Shown piece by piece: positions 35,665 through 43,539 of a DNA stretch of 64,000 bases; the first letter of the stretch is position 1, and every line of letters begins with the position of its first letter. The stretch is from Gammaproteobacteria bacterium. GTDB taxonomy: Bacteria; Pseudomonadota; Gammaproteobacteria; Pseudomonadales; Azotimanducaceae. The position numbers were made by a program, and so were the translations under genes. The stretch is from assembly GCA_009846005.1 (NCBI GenBank), contig VXYL01000016.1, forward strand, positions 134,256 through 198,255. Reading direction: 5' to 3'. The notes beneath the pieces were generated by a model. It was given only the letters and a program-made list of their open reading frames with translations, did not search any database and had not been told where the DNA came from.

Positions 35665-35760
35665 GTAGGGGACGGACTTGTCCCGTCCCGTTCCCGGGAG
35701 ACCGCGCATCCTGATGCGGGCGACCGCGCGCCCTTCGGGCACGTTAGGGCCGCCCTACGA
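35665..35760. repeat. REP-like palindromic repeat, copy 4
   Basis: Left arm GTAGGGGACGGACTTGTCCC with one change from the commonest form, then a GCGCGCCCTTCGGGCACGT hairpin and the right arm GGCCGCCCTACGA. It lies between the pseudogene and the convergent dioxygenase gene, ending two bases before that gene's stop. Confidence 0.8.
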
Positions 35761-35761
35761 T

Positions 35762-36871
35762 TCAGTATTCGACGGGCGCGTAGTACGGCGTACGTCGTGA
35801 CTCGTCGTAGTCGAGGATCGTCAACCGTTCCATGAGCCGCCGGTGCGGCCAGAAGTCGGCGCTGGCGGTGTGCAGAACGCAGCGGTTGTCCCACATGGCA
35901 ATGGAGCCGGGCTCCCAGCGGAAACGACAGGTGTATTCGGGGCGTCCTTCCTGGAGCTTCATACGCCACAAGAGGGCTTTCTCCTCGTCCTCCGGCACGC
36001 CGTGTTCCTCCGCGAACCGGCGTACGAAACCCTGCTGGACGTAGAGCGTTGTCCGTCCCGTTTCCGGGTGGGTTCTGGCAACGGGATGCACAGCGACGGG
36101 CGTGACACCGTTCATCTGGTGACCGACGCTGCCGATGTGGACCGCCGTCAGGCGTTCGAGGCGCTCCTTGATCTCCAACGGCAGGCCTTCCCACATTCCG
36201 TAGCAGTCGCAGAAGCAGGTGTCGCCGCCGACCGGCGGTGCTTCCCGGCACATGAGGATGGACGCCATGGGCGGCCGCGCCTGCCAGGTGGCGTCGGCGT
36301 GCCATCCCGACGCAGCGTTGGGGACCGTCTCGTCGGATGGCAGCACAAGCATGTTCGGGATGCCGTCGACCTTGACCTGCTGGTTCAGGTCGTGGGGCGA
36401 ATTCGGCATATGTTCGCGCTCGCCGAACTGCGCGCCAAGCTCGCCGAAGCGTTGTGCGAAGGTCACCATCTGTTCGCGCGTCAGGTGATCCTGCCCACGG
36501 AACATGATGACCCGGCGCTGCAGCCACAATTCGCGCAGGAACGTCACCATCTCGGAATCTTCGAGGTCGGTGGCGAGGTCGATGCCGTGGACGACCGTGC
36601 CGATGGATGGCTGCACGGGCTCGAGTTTCAACTCGATACCGCAGACGGTGACAGGCTTGTAGTAGACCGTGCCGAAGCTCCCGGCGACGAGGTCGCGATC
36701 CTGGGCGAGGATCCCCTCGACCATTTCCCGGCGACTCCCACTTGGAAACCGAACCTGGGCAACCGCGCCCAGCGGGCTCGAGCGGATTGGCGGCTTGTCG
36801 GCCTTGGCACGCGCCGAGTGGCGGACATAGAGCGGATTGGTCGCGAGTTGCGGGTCTTGGGGCTGAGACAC
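35762..36871 (-). CDS. TauD/TfdA family dioxygenase
   Basis: Fe(II)/2-oxoglutarate dioxygenase of 369 residues. His191 and Asp193 in GWHADATW, with His334 in DNRCVLHTAS, form the iron triad; an arginine in HRRLMERLTI would bind 2-oxoglutarate. About 75 residues precede the core, which is longer than TauD (near 280 residues). The GTG at 36871 is chosen because AGGAGG sits six bases upstream; an ATG at 36928 would add 19 residues. Divergent from a CmcJ/NvfI-like gene. TauD relatives release sulfite or oxidise aryloxy acids; the substrate here is open. Confidence 0.87.
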   Translation of the reverse strand: MSQPQDPQLATNPLYVRHSARAKADKPPIRSSPLGAVAQVRFPSGSRREMVEGILAQDRDLVAGSFGTVYYKPVTVCGIELKLEPVQPSIGTVVHGIDLATDLEDSEMVTFLRELWLQRRVIMFRGQDHLTREQMVTFAQRFGELGAQFGEREHMPNSPHDLNQQVKVDGIPNMLVLPSDETVPNAASGWHADATWQARPPMASILMCREAPPVGGDTCFCDCYGMWEGLPLEIKERLERLTAVHIGSVGHQMNGVTPVAVHPVARTHPETGRTTLYVQQGFVRRFAEEHGVPEDEEKALLWRMKLQEGRPEYTCRFRWEPGSIAMWDNRCVLHTASADFWPHRRLMERLTILDYDESRRTPYYAPVEY

Positions 36872-36914
36872 GATGGCCTCCTGGTTCTCTTTTGCCTTGG
36901 TCGCCAATCGAGCA

Positions 36915-36944
36915 AGTATAGACGGCATTTCGGCGGGCTATACT
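36915..36944. promoter_or_regulatory. possible divergent promoter pair
   Basis: TATACT occurs on the plus strand at 36939-36944 and on the minus strand at 36915-36920. They face away from each other toward the two divergent oxidoreductase genes, 56 and 43 bases from their start codons. Convincing -35 boxes are not seen, so only the -10 match supports the call. Confidence 0.35.
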
Positions 36945-37000
36945 CTCGCGTTACCGAGGGACCCGGGTCACACGGCGAAGACGGACAGCGGAGACCACGA

Positions 37001-37978
37001 ATGCCTGATTCGCAGCCGATGTCGATCAAGACCACGGCCAACTTCGCCAACGGCCTGCACCGGGGATTCCGCGTTCCCAACCACTATTCGGCGAAACATC
37101 CCGATGATGTCAGGACGCTAGGCAGCAGGGAGCACATCGTCGTGCGCAATGCGCGGTTGCTGGATCCAGCCCCCACGTTGCACAGCCACGGCTTCCAGCT
37201 CGCCGTCGCGCCGACGAATCTCGATCTTCTGGACAACGACATCGTGCGGCGTGATTTCTACCAGGAGTGCCGCGATCTGCTAAAGAGAGTCACCGGATGC
37301 GACGAGGTCCGCGGCGGTGGCCACGAGTACCGCAACGGTTTCGGCGGCGAGACCGGACCGCGGGGCGTCAAGCCCACGCCCAACGGTAGTGGCGGCGCGT
37401 ACGCCCAGGGCATCCACGCCGACATGTCGCCGGCGGTGGAGGAGGGCTTCCGACGCATCGTGCCGGACGCTCGGCATTTCGAGAGCATCAATATCTGGCG
37501 CAGCGCCGTTCCCGAAACGGTGCGGATGATGCCGCTCGCCGTTTGCGATATGCGTTCCGTCAAGATCGACGACATCGTGTTCGGGGACGGCCAGAACACC
37601 GGCAACATCAAGCAGTACACCAAGGTCGTGGATCAGCGGCTGATTCACGGGTCGCACCAACGCTGGTACTACTTCCCGGACATGGCGCCCGACGAGGTGC
37701 TGCTGTTCCGCCAGTACGATACGCGCCAGGAGGTGTTGAACCTGCGCACCGTTTTCCACACCGCCGTCGCTGATCCCACGACCCCCGACGACGCCCCTAT
37801 GCGTTCGACCATCGAGGTGCGCATGCAGGCCATCTACGGCGAGGACACCGACAGGGAAGCCCGCGCCAAGCGATTCAGGGCCGCCATCCCCAAGTACTAC
37901 CGCGACGGACGGGTGTGCAACTGGTGGAGCGGGCCGATCGAGGGCTATGTGCCGCCGCAGCGGGCGGGAAGCGTTTGA
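37001..37978 (+). CDS. CmcJ/NvfI-like oxidoreductase
   Basis: A 325-residue protein of the family that includes CmcJ (cephalosporin 7-alpha-methoxylation helper) and fungal NvfI/AsaB-type oxygenases. The marks are HADMSPAVEEGF near residue 145, NIWRSAVPETVRMMPLAVCD near 165, QRWYYFPDMAPDEVLLFRQYDTR near 223 and the FHTAV histidine near 254. Fe(II)/2-oxoglutarate chemistry is shown for NvfI, and the histidines here would allow it. ATG at 37001 follows GGAG. It is divergent from the TauD-like gene, and the two may act on related substrates. Confidence 0.8.
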   Translation: MPDSQPMSIKTTANFANGLHRGFRVPNHYSAKHPDDVRTLGSREHIVVRNARLLDPAPTLHSHGFQLAVAPTNLDLLDNDIVRRDFYQECRDLLKRVTGCDEVRGGGHEYRNGFGGETGPRGVKPTPNGSGGAYAQGIHADMSPAVEEGFRRIVPDARHFESINIWRSAVPETVRMMPLAVCDMRSVKIDDIVFGDGQNTGNIKQYTKVVDQRLIHGSHQRWYYFPDMAPDEVLLFRQYDTRQEVLNLRTVFHTAVADPTTPDDAPMRSTIEVRMQAIYGEDTDREARAKRFRAAIPKYYRDGRVCNWWSGPIEGYVPPQRAGSV

Positions 37979-38103
37979 CCTCTCACGCGTCGGGGCGAGC
38001 GACGAGTCGCCCGAAAAAAACGCCGAACGAATGGTTGATTTCCTACAGACGCGGGCTAGACGCACGTGCAAAGTGGTATCTTTCGACCAAGCGGTACACC
38101 AAG

Positions 38104-38652
38104 ATGTATGCGACCGTGATTGATACGCTCCGTTTTGCCAACCGCCTCAAGGAAGCGGGCGTCGACCCCCGCCAAGCCGAGGCCATGTCTAGCGCCTTCA
38201 ACGACGAGATCTCGGAGGGCGTCGCGACCAAGCGGGACCTCGACAACGCAGTGACGGAGTTGAAGGGCGAAATGGCGGAGAGATTCGCCAATGTTGATGC
38301 CCGACTGGGCTCCATGGACGCCAAGTTCGAGGCCAAGTTCGTGGCCGTCGACGCCAGATTCGAGGCGATGGATGCCAAGTTCGACTCAAGGTTCGAAGCC
38401 ATGGACGCGAAGTTCGAATCCATGGACGCGAGGTTCGAAGCCATGGACACGAAATTCGAAGCCATGGACACGAAATTCGAAGCCATGGACACGAAGTTCG
38501 AATCGTTGGCGGGGAGATTCGGCACCCAGGGCCGGTACACCTTCCTCGTGCTGGCATTGATCGCCGCGTTGGGGCTCTACAATGCTGCGGCGCCCCACTT
38601 CATGGGCAAACAACCGGGAACCGTGACGGCGAGACCTGCGCCGACTACCTAA
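38104..38652 (+). CDS. coiled-coil protein with heptad repeats and C-terminal membrane anchor
   Basis: A 182-residue protein of the DUF1640/CCDC90-like type. The N-terminal 50 residues (DTLRFANRLKEAGVDPRQAEA) are followed by a long coiled coil of seven-residue units such as DARFEAM, DAKFESM and DTKFEAM between about residues 72 and 134. One hydrophobic anchor follows at about 146-162. At DNA level the units are 21-base repeats, nearly identical at 38443-38505. This topology suggests a cytoplasmic coiled coil tethered to a membrane. The exact role is unknown. The ATG at 38104 is chosen as the N-terminus of the conserved region. Confidence 0.75.
   Translation: MYATVIDTLRFANRLKEAGVDPRQAEAMSSAFNDEISEGVATKRDLDNAVTELKGEMAERFANVDARLGSMDAKFEAKFVAVDARFEAMDAKFDSRFEAMDAKFESMDARFEAMDTKFEAMDTKFEAMDTKFESLAGRFGTQGRYTFLVLALIAALGLYNAAAPHFMGKQPGTVTARPAPTT
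38392..38511 (+). repeat. 21-base in-frame tandem repeats
   Basis: Five to six units of ATGGACACGAARTTCGAAGCC-like sequence, each coding seven residues of the coiled coil. The last two full units differ by only one or two bases, so copy number could vary between strains by slippage. Confidence 0.8.
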
Positions 38653-38696
38653 CGGGGGTCCGCCGGCGGCGAAAACCGGCGCAAGCGACTGTGCCG

Positions 38697-39566
38697 CTAT
38701 TGGGCGGCGAGCCCTGCAGAGACATCCTCCGCATCGCCCTGGTCCGGATAGGCTGGCGCGTACTGGCCGTACAGGTACGCGCCGATCCGTTCGATTCGCT
38801 CGCGCTCGTCGGGTTCTAGCGGACCTCGTTCCATGGCCGCGATGGCCTCGTCCATCTGCGCGGCGCTGGCGGGCCCGCAGAGCACCATGTCGACGGCGGG
38901 GTGGGACATCGAGTAGCGGTAGCAGTCGCGGGCGCTGACGGGTTGTTCGCCGTGGGGCATCTTGGACGGGTCCACCAGGTGGCCCCAGCGCGTCGCAGTG
39001 TAGGTCATGATCGAGGGCTTCGGTGCCGACTCGGGGACGAACGGGAAGACGTCCTTCTCGGCCCCCCGATGCACGCCGTTGTAGCGCAACATCAACAATT
39101 CGTAAGGGCTTTCGCCGCGCGCGTATAGATCAAGCAGTTGCGGCAGCATCGGGCGGTTGTGACTGCTCAATGACATGAACCGTACGATGCCTCTATCGCG
39201 CAGTCGCTCAAAGACCTCGACGAACGCCTCGTCGGGCACACTCGAGCGGTTGCCGAGCAGCAGGAAGTCGAAGCGGTCGACCCCCGACGCCTTCAGAGCC
39301 TCTTCGACCTCACCCGCAATGGTGCCAGCGTCCGGCGAATACGACTGGATCGTGATGATCATGTCGTCGCGGTGCTGCTTTGCGAGATTGACCATCGCCT
39401 CTGCGAACGTCGGCTGGCGCACGGTGCCCCAGTAGAGATAGTTGATGCCGCGGTGAAAGGCGTCTTCGATCACGTGCGTCGGCGCATTGAACGTGGAGCC
39501 GATCCCGAGCCGGCTCGACATCAAGCCCGTCCGACCAATCTCACGCCGTTCAAGAAAGTCACTCAC
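38697..39566 (-). CDS. aldo/keto reductase family protein
   Basis: A 289-residue protein with the aldo/keto reductase barrel: RREIGRTGLMSSRLGIGSTF at the start, DRFDFLLLGNRS near 108, RFMSLSSHNRPML near 140, and a C-terminal VLCGPASAAQMDEAIAAM. The segment around GINYLYWGT (near 48) occupies the place of the catalytic tyrosine block but is divergent. GTG at 39566 follows GGAGG and is preferred; the frame extends 24 codons further upstream. It lies just beyond the flavoprotein gene on the same strand. Confidence 0.8.
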   Translation of the reverse strand: MSDFLERREIGRTGLMSSRLGIGSTFNAPTHVIEDAFHRGINYLYWGTVRQPTFAEAMVNLAKQHRDDMIITIQSYSPDAGTIAGEVEEALKASGVDRFDFLLLGNRSSVPDEAFVEVFERLRDRGIVRFMSLSSHNRPMLPQLLDLYARGESPYELLMLRYNGVHRGAEKDVFPFVPESAPKPSIMTYTATRWGHLVDPSKMPHGEQPVSARDCYRYSMSHPAVDMVLCGPASAAQMDEAIAAMERGPLEPDERERIERIGAYLYGQYAPAYPDQGDAEDVSAGLAAQ

Positions 39567-39615
39567 GCCAAATCCTCCGTCGGTTGATTCGCAAAGCATA
39601 TAACGACCGACCGGC

Positions 39616-41211
39616 TCATACTCCACGGCGCGAATCACGCAGTATCTCCCGCGCTGCGTTGCGTCCGGGCAAGCCCGTCACGCCACCGCCGGGATGGGCA
39701 CCGGCCCCGCAATGGTAGAGACCTTTGATCGGTCCGCGGTACGCGGCAAAGCCCATCACGGGGCGGTTGACCCACAACTGGTCGAGGGACATGGCCCCGT
39801 GGAAAATGTCGCCGCCGGGCAAGGCGAAACGTGCCTCTAGGTCTGCGGGCGTCAGTATCTCCCGGGCGATCACGGCATCCGAGAAATTGGGGGCGAATCG
39901 GTCAATGGCCGCAAGAACCGTGTCCGCCGCGGCTTCCCGGTGGGTATCCCAATCCCGATCGCGGGGAAAGTGCTGGCAGAACAGGCTCGCGACGTGCTTG
40001 CCCGGCGGCGCCAGGGAGTCGTCCACCGTCGAAGGGATGAGCATCTCCACCACTGGCGCGTCCGACCATGCCCCGCGGCGGGCATCGAGGTAGGCCTGCT
40101 CCATGTAGGTGAGGGTAGGACCGACGACGATGCCGGACGCGTGGTGATCCTGAGCGTCGGTGCCCGGCCTACAGGTGAAACTCGGCAGTTCGCGCAACGC
40201 GACGTTGATGCGCAGCGTCGCGGACTCCGCGCGGATGGCGCGCACGCGGTGCAGGAACTCATCGTCGAGGTGGGTGTCCTCGACGAGGGCGAGGTATAGG
40301 GTCTTCGGCGCGACGTTGGCGGCGATCCTGTCGGCCAACCGCGTTGTGCCGTCGGCAAGGGCCACGCCGACCGCTCGGCCGTACGCCACGATCACCCGCT
40401 CCACTTCGGCGCCGGTCTCGACGTCGACACCGAGCGATCGTGCTTGCGCCAGCATGGCTTGGGTGATCGATCCCATGCCGCCGATGGCGTGTCCCCAGGC
40501 CCCGGGTACCCCGTCGAGTTCTCCAAGGGCGTGGTGAAGCAGCCCGTAGGCGGTGCCCGTCCCGTAGGGCGATGCGAAGTTGCCGACCACGGCATCGAAG
40601 GCGAGGGCGGCCTTGACGTGGTCGTTCTCGAAATACACGTCGAGCAGGTCGCCGACGGACATGAGGAACAAATCAGCCAGATCCCGGCGTCGGGGCATGG
40701 ATAGGTTTCGGGCATCCATGGCGGCGAGTCCCGCACTCACAAGGTCGCCAACACCACCGCCGACGTTGGGCGGGGAGCGGTCCATCTGCCGGCGCACCAC
40801 ACCGCCGATCTCGCGCACCATGGCACGGAAACCCGGTAGGGCTTCGGCATCTTTGCTCGAGAAGCGCGCGAACTCCCGGGCGGTGCGCGCGTCGTCGTTG
40901 AAGATCGTCAGCGACTCGTCATCGGCAAGCGGCAGGAAGTTGGCGACCGGACGCGGAATGAAGCGGACCCCGTGGGACTTGAGGCGCAGATCACGGATGA
41001 CTTCGGGCGATAGCAATCCCACGGTGTAGCTTGCCGTCGAATTGCGAAACCCGGGATGGAACTCCTCGGTGACGGCGGCGCCGCCCACGATGGACCGACG
41101 TTCGAGCACCCGCACCCGGAGGCCCGCCTCGGCGAGGTAGCACGCGCAGACGAGACCGTTGTGGCCACCGCCGATGACGATGACGTCCGATTCGTCGCTT
41201 GACCTGGTCAC
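39616..41211 (-). CDS. PYROXD2/phytoene desaturase-like FAD-dependent oxidoreductase
   Basis: A flavoprotein of 531 residues. The FAD-binding VIVIGGGHNGLVCACYLAEA at residues 9-30, the RRSIVGGAAVTEE block near 40, and the GGMGSITQAMLAQARSLGVD segment near 250 match the PYROXD2/CrtI-type family. The C-terminal LYHCGAGAHPGGGVTGLPGR is also characteristic. The start is GTG at 41211. The reaction is an FAD-linked oxidation or desaturation; the substrate is unknown, and no carotenoid genes are nearby. It follows the duplicated peptidase-like gene by six bases, which suggests co-transcription. Confidence 0.87.
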   Translation of the reverse strand: MTRSSDESDVIVIGGGHNGLVCACYLAEAGLRVRVLERRSIVGGAAVTEEFHPGFRNSTASYTVGLLSPEVIRDLRLKSHGVRFIPRPVANFLPLADDESLTIFNDDARTAREFARFSSKDAEALPGFRAMVREIGGVVRRQMDRSPPNVGGGVGDLVSAGLAAMDARNLSMPRRRDLADLFLMSVGDLLDVYFENDHVKAALAFDAVVGNFASPYGTGTAYGLLHHALGELDGVPGAWGHAIGGMGSITQAMLAQARSLGVDVETGAEVERVIVAYGRAVGVALADGTTRLADRIAANVAPKTLYLALVEDTHLDDEFLHRVRAIRAESATLRINVALRELPSFTCRPGTDAQDHHASGIVVGPTLTYMEQAYLDARRGAWSDAPVVEMLIPSTVDDSLAPPGKHVASLFCQHFPRDRDWDTHREAAADTVLAAIDRFAPNFSDAVIAREILTPADLEARFALPGGDIFHGAMSLDQLWVNRPVMGFAAYRGPIKGLYHCGAGAHPGGGVTGLPGRNAAREILRDSRRGV

Positions 41212-41217
41212 GGCAGG

Positions 41218-43476
41218 TCAGTTGCAGTCGTCCAGGGGGAAGCAACCGTCCGCCACCCAATCGCGGAAGTCGGAATAGGTTCGCATCTCCACCCGGGCTT
41301 TCAATACGGGCGTCAATGTGTGGAGTTCCGGCGCGACGATCCAGACCGTGTCTTCATCGACTACCACCCGTGGGGACGTGGAAAATCCCGTCTCTTTGGC
41401 CGCCGCCGGGGCGAGAGCGAGGAAGTGGGATGCGAAGGTGTTGGCGGCTTCGGGAGTGTCCCACCGGCTGATCGAGATCCAGCCGGTCGAGGGCGAGTCC
41501 CCGTCGTCACCGCAGCGGATGAACGACTGCCGGTCGCCGCGCCAGGCGAGGAGAAAGGCCGGTAGCGTGTCGTCTTCGGGTGCCTCGCCGTAGTCCATCA
41601 GCAGGTTCCAGATGCCGAGCACGCCCTGGGTGTCCGTGGCATCGACGCGGCACCTGTGCTCGGCAAGTTCGGCATGCGGCATTCGCATGAACGCCACCGG
41701 CGCGGAGAGATCCGGACGAAGCACGCCCAGGGTAGACAGCGGTGGCGAGTCGAGCAGCGCCCGCAACCCGGCGGCCCCGCTTGTTTCGAGGGCGGCGGCG
41801 GCCAGCGCTGCGCCGTAGGTGGTCGGCACAATGGCCGTCGATGCGAAGGGCCGGTCCGCGTCCGGGTAGTAGGCGGACTCAAGCCAGGCGCGAAAGTCCT
41901 GGCTGCCAAGGCAAGCGGGGAGCTGTTGCCACTCGGGATCGGCATCCAGCCGGGCCAGGTAGCCGACGCTGCCGTAGCTGGCTCGGCAGGCGTTCTTCAG
42001 GTCGGAATTGCGCACCGCATTGGTCGCGCAGAACACCGCCAGACGACCTGCGGCCTCGGCTAGGGATTCTGCGTCCGGGATTCTGCGCAGCGAAGGATCC
42101 CGGGCGCGACGAACTCTCGACAGCCAATCGGAAAACCCGGCCGGCGGCGCGGTACCCGACGGGCACGAGTTGTCGACCGGCGTCACACGCGTACCGGGGC
42201 GATCGCGTCCGCGATCCGGGTCGTAGCAGGTGTCCTGGGGAAAGCAGCCGCTTGCCATCCAGTCGTCGTAGCGGGAAAACGTACGGACGTCCGACTCAGC
42301 TAGGTGATCCAAGGTCTCGGCCAGGGCCGGCGTTACCACGATCACCGACCGGTCGCGTTCGGTGGCCGTCGGCACACCGCGGAGAACTCCACCGTAGCTG
42401 ACGATCTTGGAGGCAATGGCGTTGAACCGTTGTGCGAACTCGCGAGCTGCCTTGCCCGACCGCCAGCGCGTCAGCCAGGCGAATTCGTCATCGTTGGCGT
42501 TGGGACAGGACAGATGCGCGAACCGGTCGCCTACCCACTCGTCGACAAACCCGGGCAGGCGGTCGTCGGGCGCGACACCATGGAGGCTGAACAGCCCCCA
42601 GATGCCGACCGCGCCCACGGTGTTGCGCAAGCCGACTTCGCAGCTCCGCTCGGCGAGCGCGGCTTTCAGTTCGTCGACGGGCAGTTTGATGAAGTCCACG
42701 GGTCCGTCCCGGGTGGGTCGTAGTACGGCCAGCGTCGACAGCGGCGGGTTGGCGAGCAACGCGTCGAGCCCCTCGGTACCGCCCGCAAGCAGGGCTTCGA
42801 AGGAAATCGCCGGCCCGAAAGCGTGGGGAAACATCTCGTGCGCCTTGAAATCGTCGGGCGACCAACGCCACCAGCGCGGTTGCCGAGACCCATCCTCATC
42901 CGGCGTCATCATGCATAGGCGGGTACGCTGGTTGGGACGAAACGACCAGCCGACGACATGGGCGCCGCCTTCGATGACCGCGTTGCCGGCGGCGGCGAGG
43001 TCGCGGTTGTACCAGAGGTGCAGGGCGTTCAACGCCGGGAAGTTCTGATGTTGGAGGGCGTGGGTGAACTCGTGGGCGACCGTGCCCGCGTAGTCGTCGG
43101 CTTCGACATCGACGTACAGGACATTGGCCGAGTGGTCGTAAAGGCCGCGAGGCCGGTTGGGGGATGTATTCGACCCGTTGCCGTTGCGGTCTTTCGATTC
43201 GCAATAGACGCCGACGGCGCACCAACCGTCCCGCCAGGCTTGCGCGTAGTGCTCTTCCCAGACCGTGCTGCCGATTCCCTTGGTATAGCCGCCCTCGAAC
43301 GTTGTCATCGGGCGGACCTCGACGGGGCGTTTCATCGGCAGTTGCCGTATCGCGCAGGTCTCCGCAATCGTCCGGTCGACGAGATCTCGCCACGGTGCCG
43401 CCTCGCCGGCCGATGTCGCCGCCGACAAGTAGGCTACCAGCAACATCCCGAGCACGAAGCAGGTGCCGTGGCGCAC
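41218..43476 (-). CDS. secreted metallopeptidase-like protein with internal duplication
   Basis: A 752-residue protein with a signal peptide (about residues 5-24). HEFTH at 135-139, then EGGAH about 30 residues on, gives a gluzincin-like zinc site in the N-terminal part. Two homologous blocks of about 200 residues follow (roughly 220-418 and 553-751). Both carry an LLxxPPLSTLxVLRP segment, a GIWxL segment and a cysteine-rich CFPxDxC ending. No HEXXH is present in the second copy. The GTG at 43476 is chosen because it puts the signal peptide at the start; an ATG at 43506 adds ten acidic residues. I do not recognise the family of the repeats. Confidence 0.65.
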   Translation of the reverse strand: MRHGTCFVLGMLLVAYLSAATSAGEAAPWRDLVDRTIAETCAIRQLPMKRPVEVRPMTTFEGGYTKGIGSTVWEEHYAQAWRDGWCAVGVYCESKDRNGNGSNTSPNRPRGLYDHSANVLYVDVEADDYAGTVAHEFTHALQHQNFPALNALHLWYNRDLAAAGNAVIEGGAHVVGWSFRPNQRTRLCMMTPDEDGSRQPRWWRWSPDDFKAHEMFPHAFGPAISFEALLAGGTEGLDALLANPPLSTLAVLRPTRDGPVDFIKLPVDELKAALAERSCEVGLRNTVGAVGIWGLFSLHGVAPDDRLPGFVDEWVGDRFAHLSCPNANDDEFAWLTRWRSGKAAREFAQRFNAIASKIVSYGGVLRGVPTATERDRSVIVVTPALAETLDHLAESDVRTFSRYDDWMASGCFPQDTCYDPDRGRDRPGTRVTPVDNSCPSGTAPPAGFSDWLSRVRRARDPSLRRIPDAESLAEAAGRLAVFCATNAVRNSDLKNACRASYGSVGYLARLDADPEWQQLPACLGSQDFRAWLESAYYPDADRPFASTAIVPTTYGAALAAAALETSGAAGLRALLDSPPLSTLGVLRPDLSAPVAFMRMPHAELAEHRCRVDATDTQGVLGIWNLLMDYGEAPEDDTLPAFLLAWRGDRQSFIRCGDDGDSPSTGWISISRWDTPEAANTFASHFLALAPAAAKETGFSTSPRVVVDEDTVWIVAPELHTLTPVLKARVEMRTYSDFRDWVADGCFPLDDCN

Positions 43477-43539
43477 GTCCTGGCCGTCTTCAGTGGGAGT
43501 GCACATGCCGTCGTTATAGCACGTGCTCGACCGTGCCCG

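Noticed and set aside
35843-37000. Long plus-strand frame extending upstream from the CmcJ-like gene
   Set aside because: It lies opposite the TauD-like gene and has no homology; the real start is at 37001.
36871-37978. Antibiotic biosynthetic cluster around the CmcJ-like gene
   Set aside because: No NRPS, PKS, beta-lactam or tailoring genes are nearby; CmcJ/NvfI-type proteins are widespread outside such clusters.
37993-38022. Hairpin GGGCGAGCGACGAGTCGCCC followed by an A-run
   Set aside because: For a plus-strand terminator a T-run should follow; here the run is A, and read on the minus strand the T-run would precede the hairpin.
38392-38511. Short tandem repeats that could suggest a CRISPR array
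   Set aside because: The 21-base units are contiguous, have no spacers, and code a coiled coil in frame.
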